Assembly (NCBI GenBank): GCA_016584305.1
Contig: JACEEZ010020495.1
Span: forward strand, 196,001 to 260,000
Direction of reading: 5' to 3'
DNA length: 64,000 nucleotides
Source: Chionoecetes opilio
Taxonomy: Eukaryota; Arthropoda; Malacostraca; Decapoda; Majidae
The notes under the pieces were generated by a model. It saw only the letters and a list, made by a program, of their open reading frames with translations. It did not search any database and had not been told where the DNA came from. Of this stretch, positions 10,592 to 22,000 are shown in pieces (within the stretch, counting starts at the first letter, position 1; the number at the start of each line of letters is the position of its first letter). A program made the position numbers and the translations under genes.

Positions 10592-12344
10592 TACTTGTAT
10601 CTTCTGTGAGAAAAGCAGAAAGAAAGTAAGGGGAAAACAGGAACCAAGACATAAAATTGTTAGCAAGTTTGGTTGCGAGTCACTGCATGCCCAAGCTATC
10701 AACTCTAATAATGAAGGAGTCAAGGCTCTTGTCCGGAGTGGAGTTGATCTGATCGTGAAAGAAGCAGAATATCATTGATCCTGCCGTGTCTTCTTCGACA
10801 AGGAATCAGGGGAGTTTTCGAAACCAAAAGGGATGGATTCAGCTCACCATCACCACAAATATGCATTTGCTTCGATCTGTAGGTATATTGAAAGTGAAAT
10901 CATAGGAAACCAGCAGTCAACACTAATTTCCACATTACTGGAATTCTATAAAGCAGTATACGTTGGAAATGGTGGTCCTGAAACAGACGTGGGTTCCTAC
11001 TCATCTCAGAACCTTCGCAGAAAAATCTTGGACAAATTTTGACCAAGAGTTAGTGTCACTCTGCTGGACAAGCGGAGAGTAAATATGATATACAGCTCAG
11101 CACTGACAGAAGAAGATGCACTTTCAAGATTTATTGACGAAGCAGATCGCTTTAGACAGGATAAAAAAAATAGATGAGTAGCCCTGTACCTTCGGTCTCA
11201 GGTGCCAAAATCTAAAACACCAAACCCTATCTTAGTGCAGAACTTGAAAGAAAGTGCACCTGAAATACCTGCCCAGTTGAACCTGTTCTTCAGGTACTTC
11301 ATAAGTGGCATTAAACAAGACGTCAAGCAAAATAATGACTTAATTGATCGAAAAGTGACCGCAATGGCATCTGCTGTCATTTATACCATGTACACCAGAA
11401 ATCGTGTTCAGTGAGGGGGAATCAAATGTCAATGAGGCATCACATGAGGAAGACGAAAATGAAACGGATGATGAAGTTGTATCGTCAGATGTGTCATGGA
11501 GTGAGGATTCAGATGATTCTGAACTGGAAGACTAACATGAGGGAAAATGACAATTTCTCATATTCATGTACATTGTAGAGACTGATAGATCGTATATGAA
11601 TAAGGAATAAATATTTCCTTTTTTTTTTCTTGGTAACAAATATCTATTTTAATTAAATATTTGCTGTGTATCACATAATGGAAAATTCAAGGGGAATGAT
11701 ATTCTTCTCGATGGAGTATAATTATGAACAAGTTGTCACAATTGATGTCTGTTGTTTCTTTTACTAATCTATCTTGTTTGCAAGGGCTTCGGGGGGTGGG
11801 GATGCTCAGAAAATTTCTGGCATTGGTCATTCAACATTCTAGGAGGTATGGTGAACATTTTACAACAAGTCCCATCCTTTTACGCGATCAACTATTCTAT
11901 CCAATTTTTGCGGGGGCTGACAATTTGGGGGCTTCTGGCGGGGGTGCCCCACCACAGCAAATTTCTGGCATTGGCCATTCTACACTCCGGGAGGTATGGC
12001 GAACATTTTACAACAAGTCCCATCCTATTACTCGATCAGCTAGTCTAGACCAATTTTTACCCCCCACATAATGACGTCTGGCTACCCCCACCCACCACTA
12101 AAAACTTCTGCCGTTACCGACGCACGAATGCACACATGGTGGGTAATACATTGAACACAAATCCGGTTTTAACTTCATGCATTGATCTAGACATATTTTT
12201 GGGTATCAGAACATGCCCCCTCAGGACTATACCCACCACCGGCAGACCGGCAGAAACCAATTTTCTTCTAACTGGAACTACTCGCTACACAATGGTGCAC
12301 ATGAATATTTTTAACCTTCCCAGCTAGGTTGATACCCCTGGGCT

Positions 12345-12830
12345 TCCGCTCTACAGGGCAAGAGAAGAATAAGTTTCATTGGAAACTTGGGATTGGAAAA
12401 ATAAAACTTGGTATCCTACCTGGAACCGAGAATGGACTACAAAGAAGGGATAAAGGTAGAATACACTAAAATTGATGGGGTCATCCCAAGAGTATTGGAA
12501 TAGATGGATTATGTCAAAGGGAAACAGTCTGACATATTGTGCCTAACTGAGGCCAAGTATAAAGAGAATATTAAGATCAATGTAGAGAAAATGGTAAGTT
12601 ATAAAACATGAAGACAGGAACTTTAAACAAGGTGGAGGTTTGATGATAATGATAGAATATAAAACAAAACGTGGCAAAAATAAAATATGATAAAAGTAAA
12701 ACAGATGTGGTAAGTGCACATTATGTAAAATGGAGAAATACTTAAAATAGTAGTGGCATACCTCTCTCCCAAAACAAATTATTGTACCCGAGAAGAACAT
12801 GAAGACATGTTAGAATTTTATCCTAGCAGA
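12345..12830 (+). pseudogene. LINE endonuclease fragment, 3' piece of the split LINE
   Basis: Frames read KVEYTKIDGVIPRVLE, then QSDILCLTEAKYKENI, and later VVAYLSPKTNYCTREEHEDM. These are the start of the EEP-type endonuclease of LINE ORF2. The homologous part in the minus-strand copy at 39537-39800 reads MYTNIDGTRSRMLELRDYL and DVVCLIETKF. Several stops are present. Confidence 0.65.
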
Positions 12831-13600
12831 ATAAGTCGACCCCTAGTTTTGGAGAGATTTTTTCAGGCTCAAATAGTCGACTTGTACGCCGTCATTTACG
12901 GTATATCATATAGAGACAAAATGGCGTATTTTAGCCATAACTGGCTGGCAAGTATTATAAACTGGATGGGAGGCAAGGACTGGTTTCAATGTGTTCTAGC
13001 CTAGCTATGATATACGGTCCCGCGGCTATGATACCGCGTCTTATAAGCCGTAAAATATAGTATATGCTCCAACAGTCAACATCGCCGAGACACAACAGCC
13101 TCAGTGAAGGAATATTCGCCCACATAAGGATGTGTTGAGTGTGCTGAGTGATGCAAAGCTGATTAGAAAATACCGTTTAGACTGTGAGGGATATTGTTCA
13201 TCACCAACTTTGTACGAACAGCCTTTGGATAAAAAACTCACCATCTGGCATCTCTGTCCCGTGTTTACACATAGGCTTGCCAACAGAACATCTCTATGCC
13301 TTATTTTTTGGAATTAATTACTACATTACTCTATGTGTCAATATCCTAAACATGTTATTGACATAGGGAAAGCAGTCTAAATCCATAAAACGTGGTTAAA
13401 GGCAATATTTACTGATTAAATTACCATTTTAAAGAAACAATGATGCTACATTTAGCAGGTGACTATAATAGATGGATTCGCTAGATTCAAAACATGATAT
13501 ATGGCATGTCATTGGTTTAGGATATTCAGGAGCTATGATACTTATCTGCCATAACTATGATACACGTTTTGGGAGTATAGACACAATCACAGACAACTAA
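12831..13600. other. Intronic spacer with MITE-like scraps
   Basis: Contains an end-like block cgtcttataagccgtaaaat at 13038-13057. It is shared with the right end of the pogo-like element at 44458-45015. No gene was recognised. Confidence 0.4.
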
Positions 13601-13601
13601 C

Positions 13602-13824
13602 CTCCCCAAGATCAAAGGCTGAAGTAAAGCTGGAGGTGATTGCCTTGATGATGGCCCCCATGGTAAAGGACCCATGGCCAAACAGGTGTAAGATCCGTGC
13701 CCAGTGTTGCCGCACCATCCGCCATGCTGGGAGTCGACCGCTGGGGTTCTGGCTCACCTCTTGCAGCACCGTCAACACATCTTGGTGGCGGATTTTGGAG
13801 GTGTCGAGTGTGTACTCAAGGAAC
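13602..13824 (-). CDS. Aminopeptidase N-like gene, internal exon
   Basis: A 223-nt exon. It encodes FLEYTLDTSKIRHQDVLTVL, then SQNPSGRLPAWR, FGHGSFTMGAIIKAITSSF and FDLGE. These correspond to the YLEYTLD..KIR.QD......V..NP.GR.LAW and GxGSFxMxxIIxxVTSxF signatures of the M1 C-terminal domain. An open frame continues upstream of 13824. However, the acceptor catgctcag directly before G-TTC-CTT restores the normal family spacing DPWLMQQFLEYTLD, so I place the exon start there. The donor gttagt follows a complete GAG codon (phase 0). Confidence 0.92.
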
Positions 13825-13849
13825 CTGAGCATGGACAACCAGTCTTAGG

Positions 13850-14400
13850 AGAAGAAGAATCCATCACTTCAAAAACTTCAATGTATATGGTCTATTTTCT
13901 TAAGAGATGAGCTTTTTATTACATAACAGTCTACAGGATATAGGAAAAACAATTGTGTATGCTACTCTAAAAGTGTAAGTAGTAAGCTACGAATGCATGA
14001 AACTAATCTGTAGTTTCCAAGACCTGCTCCATAAGATAAATTGTGTCCTTAGTACATATGGTATATCACATGTACTCACATGGCTGTCCTTTGTAATAAG
14101 GTTTATTAGTTGTCAATGAGAAGATGCCTACAACACATGGCACGTCTCCTCAGTGCTAAAGCTTTATCCTCTACATGTGATTCAACAAATGCATCTGCCT
14201 GCACCTCTCCATGGGTTCTCTCTTCATTTGGGCCACTTTGTACATTTAGAAAAAAGAAAAAAAGAAAAAAACTGCCTAAAGTGTGGTGCTGCATGTTTCT
14301 CATTGTAGGCTACATACAGTATTCCCACGTTATACGATGACCCACCAGACAATATTTCCCTCATACGATCGATCTTCTTTAGTAACTAAAGAATCTTCTT
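13850..14400. other. Intronic spacer without a recognised gene
   Basis: Short overlapping open frames only; one includes an A-rich run at 14250-14272. No family motif was seen. Confidence 0.4.
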
Positions 14401-14405
14401 CATGG

Positions 14406-14720
14406 GCAGGCGATGGCAGAATGGTTAGCGCCTGCAAGTCGCGTGCTCGGTGTGCTGAGTTTGATCCCCGAGAAGTACTAAAATCTTTCTGCAATCAACG
14501 AGTGACCAAAGATCACCCACAAGCTGCCCATTAACTCTATCTTTGAGTACGAGTGCATCAGAGGCCACAGGGGGGCAGCATAAGCCACTAATAACAGGTG
14601 CCACTAAGAAATCTTGCCTGTGCCACCACTGACGAGGGCTAACCATCACAGCCCTCAAGTGAACCTCCAGGACCTACCATTCGAGCCCTGGAGGTCATAC
14701 TGCCTACAGGTGCCATCAGC
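14406..14720 (+). mobile_element. tRNA-derived SINE, family 1, divergent copy
   Basis: Starts with a tRNA-like head (ggcagaatggttagcgcctg) and a B-box-like gagtttgatcc, followed by the family body with gtgcatcagaggccac and gccaccactgacgagggc. The other copies are at 25634, 33901, 40878, 42269 and 56391, with truncated copies at 25088 and 53527. The plus orientation is set by the tRNA head. Confidence 0.75.
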
Positions 14721-14940
14721 ATAAAATGAAGAAGAAAACAAAATCTTTGCTCTATTTACGATGTCTCTTGCTTGCAGTTAGGTATGGTCAAGCACTCCAT
14801 AATTCTAAGGCATTTATTTGGGCAAGCGATTGTAGTGCCATCCACGCCGTGGTGACCACCCAACAATGTTCAGCCCAGTCTTTCCCATACGATCCTATTT
14901 TCAATAGCGTAATCCCATCATATAACAAGAAAATACTGTA

Positions 14941-17490
14941 CAGTGGTCCCTCACGTGTGGCGATTTAACTAGTCTAGCGGCTCTAGCCAAACCAGCGCCA
15001 AAAGTTAATTTTGCCAAACGCGAATACAGTTTGCGCGGATAATCAGTGCGCACCTCCGAAAAGGGAATGTTTACACGTATGACGCACCATGTTTATAACA
15101 AAATAATGCAGAATATCAACACTTACAATTGTAGTTAGTATTTCGTTGCGTAGCCCTTCCTCTTGATGACCCTTTGAAGGCAACGTGGTACACTGTCAGC
15201 AAGATTTTGAAGGAACTCAGGCTTAAATTCTTCCCAACACTTTCGGAGCTCCATTTCAAGCTTGGGGAGTGTAGAGGTGTCACGTGAGCGGAGTTTGCCT
15301 TTAATGATGGCCCAAAGATTTCCTATGGGTGATATATCGGGAGAATTACCTGGCCAGTCATCTATTCTCCCAATCTTGCAGTCATCAAGCCACTGTATCA
15401 CATCTAGAGCTGTGTGGCAGGATGTTCCATCCTGTTGGAAAATCTGTGCCTGTGTCTTTTCAAAGCAGGCCGCCAGGTGGTCATTTAAAAGATCAAAATA
15501 CACCACTTTGTTAACAGTTGTGTTCTTTTGGAAAATAACTTAGTTCCCAATACCATGAAAAGTAAAGCAACCCCACACCATTAAACTGGGAGGGTGTTTT
15601 GTGGTCTTTCGTGTGTAGCGAGGCTCGGTGGGGTCTGAGCCGGGGCGACGGTACACTTTTGCTGGTCCTCTTCCACTTACACAAAATGTGCTTTCGTCAC
15701 TCCACAGCACAGCCCGCCACTTGTCGAGAGGCCAATCTCTGTATTTCTTTGCAAAATGAAGCCTTTTCTTCCTTTGGCGGTCATTTATCAGTGGCTTATT
15801 CCACGCTCGGTAACACCTGTAGCCAAGGTCACGTTTCAAAGTTTCCTGTACAGTATGAAGCGACACATTACCAAGAAGAGTATGATTTTCCTCCTTCAGT
15901 TCTCTGGCTGTAAGGCTAGGATTGGCATCAAGCTGTCGCCTTGACACGCTCCTGGTTCTGTTACACGTTTTTTTTTGTTTCTCAGGTTGTTTTTTTGGGA
16001 GCGGGAGATTCACCTCTCCGCCAACCTTAAATCGGCGGATCAAATTTTGCACTGTTCGAAGCTTTAGTCCTTTAAGCTTGCAAATTTCCTTATTATTGAT
16101 CCCAGCCTTGTAAAGATCAATGATTGCTTGAATCGTTGTGCCATCTGTATGTTTTCCACCCATTATGTAATCCAGCAAAAACAGGCAAAAACACGGGATA
16201 TAGGGGAACGCTGCAGGCTATAAGTTCAAAATCATGCAAACTGTCAACCGCCTACGGAGGGAGGAGAGGGAGGGAAACCCTCCCTCCCACACACCGGTGA
16301 GTGTGCAAGATGATGTACGTCGCTGTCAGACATACGATTCATGCCTTCTGCATTTTTGTATAGCTTGGGAAGCAACTTTAAATCTGCGCGGTAAATCTCC
16401 ATGAACGGATTCTGGCGCAAAGATCATCCGCGCAAGCCTGTAGTACTTTTAATGGGAAAATTATCCATTAGTCTTTGGCGAGGCCCGAGCTCACCCTTTT
16501 GACCTCCCTTTTCGTACTTTAACGGCTTAAAAGCAAAGACATTATACATGAAACATTAACAACAAATACAAAAAACAATAGAATTAGGCTCGGATAAAAT
16601 GCATAATACTAAGAAAAAACAAGAGCTGGGTCAACAAGGTGGTGGTTGCTGCTGCCAAGATGGCCGTCAGATGTAAACATCACCCCCTTCCCGCTGCCGC
16701 TCTCCACTGTAAAATGTCTGATATCTCGGGTCTGCCGCTTCACCTGGAATACCTCGCTAGGCAACGCCCTCCGTGCCATCACCATGGGTCATTACAGCTC
16801 AGACTCCTCCCCGCACCCATAGATAAGAAAAACATCCCGCTTCCTGGATGTCTCCCTCACCTGCCTGCAGGCTGCCGCCACACAACACTTACGGCCTACC
16901 TGACGACGAGCCTAGTCTTTGACTGGGCCCGAGTTCACCCTTTTGACCTCCATTTTCGTACTTTAACTGCTTAAAAGGCAAGGACATATTACATGAAACA
17001 TTAACAGCAATACAAAAGACAATAAATAATAGATAACAGATGTTATTTACCATGAATCATTTAGAGTTAGGCCTTGTGAGACGAGTGAGTGTGTTGGTTG
17101 TGTAGGCGCGTGTGGTTGTGGTTGTGGTTGTGGCTGTGTGTTTACCTTTCCTCCACTCTCGTTTCTCCGCTTTTTTGCCCTTGTCCTTATCGTCACCTGG
17201 CTTCCTTGAACCACCACCACCACCAGTACTTGTAGATGCCATAGTCTTAGTGCGAAACGCCAAAGGTACTGTCACTTGAGCAAAAAACAGCGCAGTCGTC
17301 AAGATCACTGCCAGGAAGATAACAAACACAGACATGGACGCTTGCGGCTGCTTCATTCTAGGCCGACGTCATTCATTCCATGACGTCAGCGCGCCACGCT
17401 AAAAGTGAATTTGAAGCGCCAAATTGGGATTCTGGTATCATATCCAACCTATCGCCGATACTGCGTTTCGCCAAACGTGAATGACCATTG
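14941..17490 (-). mobile_element. Tc1-like element, TA-flanked
   Basis: The ends are cagtggtccctcacgtgtgg and the reverse of tttcgccaaacgtgaatgaccattg (about 23 bp, imperfect), each next to TA. The interior holds a nearly full-length transposase gene on the minus strand. It also holds two tandem-like copies of a segment with ttttgacctcc and cgtactttaac (about 16480-16620 and 16900-17060). A related copy begins at about 50651. Confidence 0.7.
15135..16163 (-). pseudogene. Tc1-type transposase, one stop codon and lost catalytic Glu
   Basis: The frame starts at ATG 16163 (MGGKHTDGTTIQAIIDLY). A helix-turn-helix region follows (KEICKLKGLKLRTVQNLI), then a second DNA-binding helix set, LDKWRAVLWSDESTF with the first catalytic Asp, and QIFQQDGTSCH with the second. 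The third block reads SPDISPIGNLW where active enzymes have PIENLW, so Glu is replaced by Gly (GGA). Thirty-five residues separate the second Asp from that position. An in-frame TAA at 15540-15542 interrupts the protein; the frame is the same on both sides. The length of about 340 residues is normal for Tc1. Two inactivating changes make it a dead but young copy. Confidence 0.9.
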
Positions 17491-17569
17491 TACCTAATTA
17501 CTCATTCTTTTTGTATCTACGGAACTGTTGCATTACTCAATACAAGATGCGATCAAAAAGATTACTGAC

Positions 17570-17890
17570 TACACCTATAGAAAGCGGACAACGTACTTGA
17601 CTTAAAATTTTGTTGCCATCCCCTTCGAAGCACTCACCTTGTGCTACAATACACTGCTCCCAGCACTTCTACTATGATTGCAATGCTCCCTGGAAGTCCT
17701 GTTCTTTAAGCTTGTCTAGCATCACCTACCTTATTTTTGTAGACCTGCTTTAACATTTCAAGGGTCTGTATGGCCGATTTCCCAATCTTGACATAGAGTT
17801 TGATGTTTGCTCTCTGCTCAAGTCTGAGGACCATACTGAAATCACAACTGAGCACGTCACATAAATCGACTGACATGGTCAAAAAACACA
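17570..17890 (-). pseudogene. Mariner-like transposase, internally deleted
   Basis: The N-terminal part on the minus strand reads LRLEQRANIKLYVKIGKSAI and QTLEMLKQVYKNK, the paired helix-turn-helix start of mariner-type transposases. It runs almost directly into a C-terminal scrap resembling WEQCIVAQGEYFEGD, the usual end. The whole DDE/D core between them is gone, and the two parts are in different frames. Confidence 0.75.
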
Positions 17891-17929
17891 CGTAGCTCAC
17901 GTCCTAATGTTCACAGAATTATCAATCAA

Positions 17930-19800
17930 TCATCAATCATTGGGGGCATACGCCGGGGGGCGCGTCGCCTCGCTCACCCTACAATGCCACTCACTGGGGT
18001 CACCACGCGCGAGTCCCCATGCAGGCTCCCTTCCCATACCAAGCAGCTCTCGACAGGAAACATCAACATGCCCCAGCCACGAGCCTTGTGGGCGCACCCT
18101 TGTCCTCCTACACGCCGGATTGCCTCTTACATATACAACCCGATGTGAAGGATTGGTTTCAGGGTAGCGTACTACATGCCCATATAGCCGAAGTTGGCAG
18201 TGACGGTCTATGCAGGTAATAAGCCTGGATTCAGTCTCACGGTGCAATCGCTGATTTGACACGTAATCATCCCAGCGATACCCCATAATTCTGCGAAAAC
18301 ACTTATTACCAAAGGCATAGATTCACCTCTTCAAGTCGCAATTTAGTGTCCATGTCTCACAACCATAGAGTAAGACAGGGATCACAAGCGACTTAAAGAT
18401 CCGGATCTTTGTCTTCTTGTATAGGTACCGACAACGCCAAATACTCCTGCTGAGCGAGTCCATAACACTGTGGGCTATGCCAATCCATCGTAAGACTTTT
18501 TGACGTGACCCGCCGTTATTATGGACTGCGCTACCAAGGTATGTTAAACTTTCCAAGATCTCAATGTCCTCGCCGCATGCATGAACAGACTGTACTGTTT
18601 CACCTAGTAAGCCTCCAAACACCTGGACCTTGGTCTTGAGCCAGGAGATCTCAAGTCCCAAAGGCTTTGCCTCCTCGTGCAGCGCCTCGAGAGCCATCAC
18701 CAGAACCTCCAGCTACTCAGCTAAGATTACCGCATCATCGGCAAAAACAAGATCAGTGATCTTGGTGTTGCCGAGGGATGCTCCACAATCACTTTGATCT
18801 ACAACTTTGCCCAATACCCAGTCCATACAAGTGTTGAAAAGTGATGGGGCAAGGACGCACCCTTGCCCCACTCCTGTATTCACAGGAAAGAAGCTGGATA
18901 CATCTCCCCCACACTTCACAGCCCTCTCAGTCCCAGAGTACAGACCAGTCATCAAGCCAATAGTCCGTGCAGGAATCCCGCGAAGTCGCAGAAGGTCCCA
19001 GTGACTCATGATGCACTGAGTCAAACACCTTCTTGAGATCAACATAGGCTGCAAGCATCCCCTGTCGAAACTCTCGGCGTTCCACCAGGACACAAAGCGC
19101 TAGGATACGGTCCGTTGTTGACTTACCAGGCGTGAACCCAGACTGCTGAGGTCTCTGATGCTTCAGCAGATGACTGTGGAATGTGTGGATCTGTGTCAGC
19201 AATAGATGGGCAAGCACCTTGCCTGGCACGCTGAGCAGTGTAATACCACGGTAATTGTTGCAGTCCTGACGGTCCCCTTTCCCTTTACAGATAGGAACAA
19301 CCAGCCTCCTTTTCCAGTCAGGAGAAATGGTACCTGATTGCCACACGGCAGTCAGGACAGCATGCAACCCGCGGATCATGGCCTCACCCCCAGCTTTGAG
19401 GAGCTCCGCACTGATATTACAGACACCAGCTGCCTTTCCACCCCTCAACTTTGCTACAGCCTCTCTGACTTTGTCAAGAGAGGGTGCGGTTTCGTCAATG
19501 GGAGGATCGGCATGCACTGCCTGTAACCCAGTGGTGTGAAGCTGCTCATTTTGAGGGTCCACCGTAAACAACTGCCCAATGTACTCACCCAACGAGCCAT
19601 CTGCTCATTCATGTCCGACACGAGGCACCCATCTGCTGCTCGAATAGCACTCGCACGAGATGGAGACTTGGAACGGAGCTTCTTCAGGGCTCGGTAGGCG
19701 GGCCGGAGGTTATTAGCGTTCAAATGGCCCTCGGCATCTTCAGAGGGACTCCTGACATACCTCTCCTTGTCTCTCCCCAGGAGCAGTGGCGGATTTAGGG
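17930..19800 (-). pseudogene. RTE-like LINE, 5'-truncated copy 1
   Basis: Minus-strand reverse transcriptase in several frames: SRASAIRAADGCLVSDMNEQ, then SLDKVREAVAKLRGGKAAG, RRLVVPICKGKGDRQDCNNY, QSGFTPGKSTTDRILAL, AAYVDLKKVFDSVHHESL, GVGQGCVLAPSLFNTCMDW, VFADDAVILAE, VIPVLLYGCETWTL and finally GREPAWGLARGDP with RPPAYAPND. The catalytic FADD is intact, but multiple frameshifts split the protein. The endonuclease is absent. The 3' end at 17930 is followed by an atcaatcaatcatc tail, consistent with RTE-type tails. The second copy, on the opposite strand, is at 60660-62280. Confidence 0.85.
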
Positions 19801-20329
19801 GGGGGGGGCGAGTAGTCCCGGGCCTAGGCCCCGCGCCTGTGAGGGCCCCATGTACTGTCTCCAATTACTCCTGACCGGCCCTCGTATCATTGTATGTTCC
19901 AATTACTTATTTTCGCATCCTCCTCCTATATCCTTTTGACCTCGACCGACAAGGCAGCTACATGTCCATGTCAGGTTCCTTATCTTTCCTTCTCCCTAGT
20001 GTAATGTAAGGTGACACGCAAAGGCGCCACGCGCTGATCCTTAAACCACACCTATTTCCCTCATCTTCCTACTCAGTCATTCAACTGTCATTGGCTACAA
20101 CTTTTCCTCCTCCCATTTATATTTTAGTGATTGGCTATAGGAATTTCAACTCCTCCTTCCTTTCATCTCATTTGTTACTCTGTGTCCTCTTTTCTAAATG
20201 TCACGCCCCCATGACCGGGGTTTTGATCGTGACCCACTGACCTCAGGAGAATGAGTCAGGATCCAATTTTACTCGACACTGGTCATTTCAGTGTCCTCTG
20301 TAAATCCTTGTATATATCTTATTTCAATA

Positions 20330-20421
20330 TACACACAAACCTCGTTTTCCCGGACTAATAGGGGGGAGCACTGGTCCGGGAACCGCAAAGGTCCGGGAAT
20401 CGCAACAGTCCAGGAATTATC

Positions 20422-20462
<41 letters not shown>

Positions 20463-21130
20463 CCCGATGCCATTACCCACTCCCGGACGTTTATCTTACT
20501 CTAGTATTTACTGTCCGGCAACCGCCAATATCAACTACCCCGCCTCGGACTTTTACGTCCGCTGAGCATGTTGCCACCTGTCGGGAGGCAGCAGAAAGTG
20601 TTCAATAGTCTCAAGAGACGTTCCTGCACCAGGGGCAGTGGGGGTCAGGGGACTAACGGAGGCCGTGCAGGTGAACCGTGAGTGTCGTGTGCCCAAATGT
20701 AAACAATACGACCGCTGAGCATGCTGCCACCTGGCGGGAGGTAGCAGAAAGTGTTCAATAGTCTCAAGAGACGTTCCTGCACCAGGGGCAGTGGGGGTCA
20801 GGGGACTAACGGAGGCTGTGCAGGTGAGCCGTGAGTGTCGTGTGTCCAAATGTAAACAATACGACCGCTGAGGATGCTGCCACCTGGCGGGAGGCAGCAG
20901 AAAGTGTTCAATAGCCTCAGAGATGTTCCTGCACCAGGGGCAGTGGGAGTCAGGGGACTGACGGAGGTCGTGCAGGTGAATCGTGAGTGTCGTGTGCCCA
21001 GATGTAAACAATACGACCGCTGAGCATGCTGCCACCTGGCGGGAGGCACGGACACTGACCAGGGGTGACAGGAGACACTCGGACCGCCGGACAACTTTGT
21101 CAATTTACGAACAGGACCAGGCATTTCAAC

Positions 21131-21203
<73 letters not shown>

Positions 21204-21297
21204 TCTGGGACTCTTGACATATCCCCGGACCTCGGATTTTGTCCGGCAAATCCGATATCCGGGAAATGGAGGTCCAGGAAATCGAGGTTTGTGTGTA
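20330..21297. mobile_element. Minisatellite-bearing transposon, copy 2
   Basis: The same termini as the element at 6756-7922 (tacacacaaacctcg on the left, cgaggtttgtgtgta on the right). About four units of the same 152-bp minisatellite lie between long poly(A) runs at 20426-20461 and 21136-21200. The right flank is not TA, so the duplication is lost or the end is altered. The minus strand is open for 160 codons across three units, with repeated CPWC motifs. Confidence 0.75.
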
Positions 21298-21579
21298 CTA
21301 CTTAAAAAGGGAGTGACGTGTTACGTGTATACCTGGACCCTATATAATATTATATAGAGAGAGTGAGTGAAGAGCAATTCGACATCAACTTCAAGTTCCT
21401 GAGCGGGCTCACCATCACTACAAACATGCTTCTGCATCCAGAACAACGAACGGTAAGACGTGTACTAAGAATCACGGGTACTACTTTAGTATGCGTTCTA
21501 CCGCAGTAGCGCAGTCTACAGAGGTGTGGGGTATGATCTACCCCTACAATGGTCCACAGGTCCCCTACCCCTGCATCTG

Positions 21580-22000
21580 AAGGGATTGTTACTGGTCCAC
21601 AGGTCATAGGTCAGGTAGGTAACAGAGAATTGATGGGCCTTAGGTATTTGGCCTCAAGCAAGGCTCTGCCGTTATTTTCATGTGGAACGGCGTTGCAGAA
21701 ATACTCTGATTCCCATCATTCAGCGGCAATGTGAAGCCGGCTCAGTGATTCATTCTGATGAATGGCCGAGGCATATGAAAACTTAAATAATCTGGGTTAT
21801 CGCCATAGTACAGTGAATCACCAAGAAACTTACGTGGATCCAGTAACAGGAGCAAACACTCAAGGCATAGAACGATCGTGGTTGAATGCCAAAACACATA
21901 TTTTAAAGGACATGAGAGGTGTTAGCAAGGAACTGTTTCGGTCACACCTTAATCATTTTTGCTGGCAAGTGCTCAGAAAAGATAAACCTGATTTTTTTTT
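21580..22000 (+). pseudogene. Merlin (IS1016-like) transposase remnant
   Basis: One frame gives RCRNTLIPIIQRQC and VIHSDEW with the second catalytic Asp. A shifted frame continues AYENLNNLGYRHSTVNHQ, then VDPVTGANTQGIERSWLN with the catalytic Glu. The order SDEW, GYxHxTVNH, FVDPVTGxHTQxIExxW is diagnostic of the IS1595/IS1016 DDE domain found in eukaryotic Merlin transposons. At least one frameshift at about 21765. The frame ends in a T-run at 21991. Confidence 0.85.

Larger units (their letters stand above)
8572..11414 (+). pseudogene. Broken gene: N-terminal half of a zinc-ribbon / FEN-like nuclease family
   Basis: Plus-strand coding sequence with several stops and frameshifts. In order: CYICQKDTEED; a shifted frame with NCYKNYTAVKRHSASQ; DPHGLMKD, interrupted by the element 8921-10591; then TCIFCEKSRKKVRGKQEP, FGCESLHAQAINS, SGVDLIVKEAEYH (stop), FASICRYIESEI, LLEFYKAVYVGNG, VTLLDKRRVNMIYSSALTEE and FFRYFISGIKQDVKQNND. 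Paired CxxC motifs followed by a YH..C motif are typical of the N-terminus of a large, uncharacterised, multicopy invertebrate family. From memory, its C-terminus carries a nuclease-like domain. That C-terminal half is missing here; a similar half is present at 31213-32849 in another element. Confidence 0.6.
6055..12344. mobile_element. 6.3-kb DNA element with about 550-bp terminal inverted repeats
   Basis: The left arm, about 6055-6605, begins agcccaggggtatcaacc. It is repeated in reverse at about 11790-12344. Each arm holds an internal tandem copy of a segment of about 165 bp containing ctagactagctgatcgagta. The element sits in a plus-strand LINE: ORF1 sequence on the left, endonuclease sequence on the right. 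The target duplication could not be fixed. The interior carries a minisatellite transposon (6756-7922), a broken gene (8572-11414) and a further insertion (8921-10591). No DDE transposase was recognised. The internal gene belongs to the family whose C-terminal half is carried by the element at 30599-33357. Confidence 0.75.

Noticed and set aside
17057..17356. Secreted or membrane protein with a hydrophobic start
   Set aside because: It lies inside the Tc1-type element and has an ACA/GTG-repeat C-terminus; a truncated, frame-shifted relative at 54470 shows no conservation of the frame.
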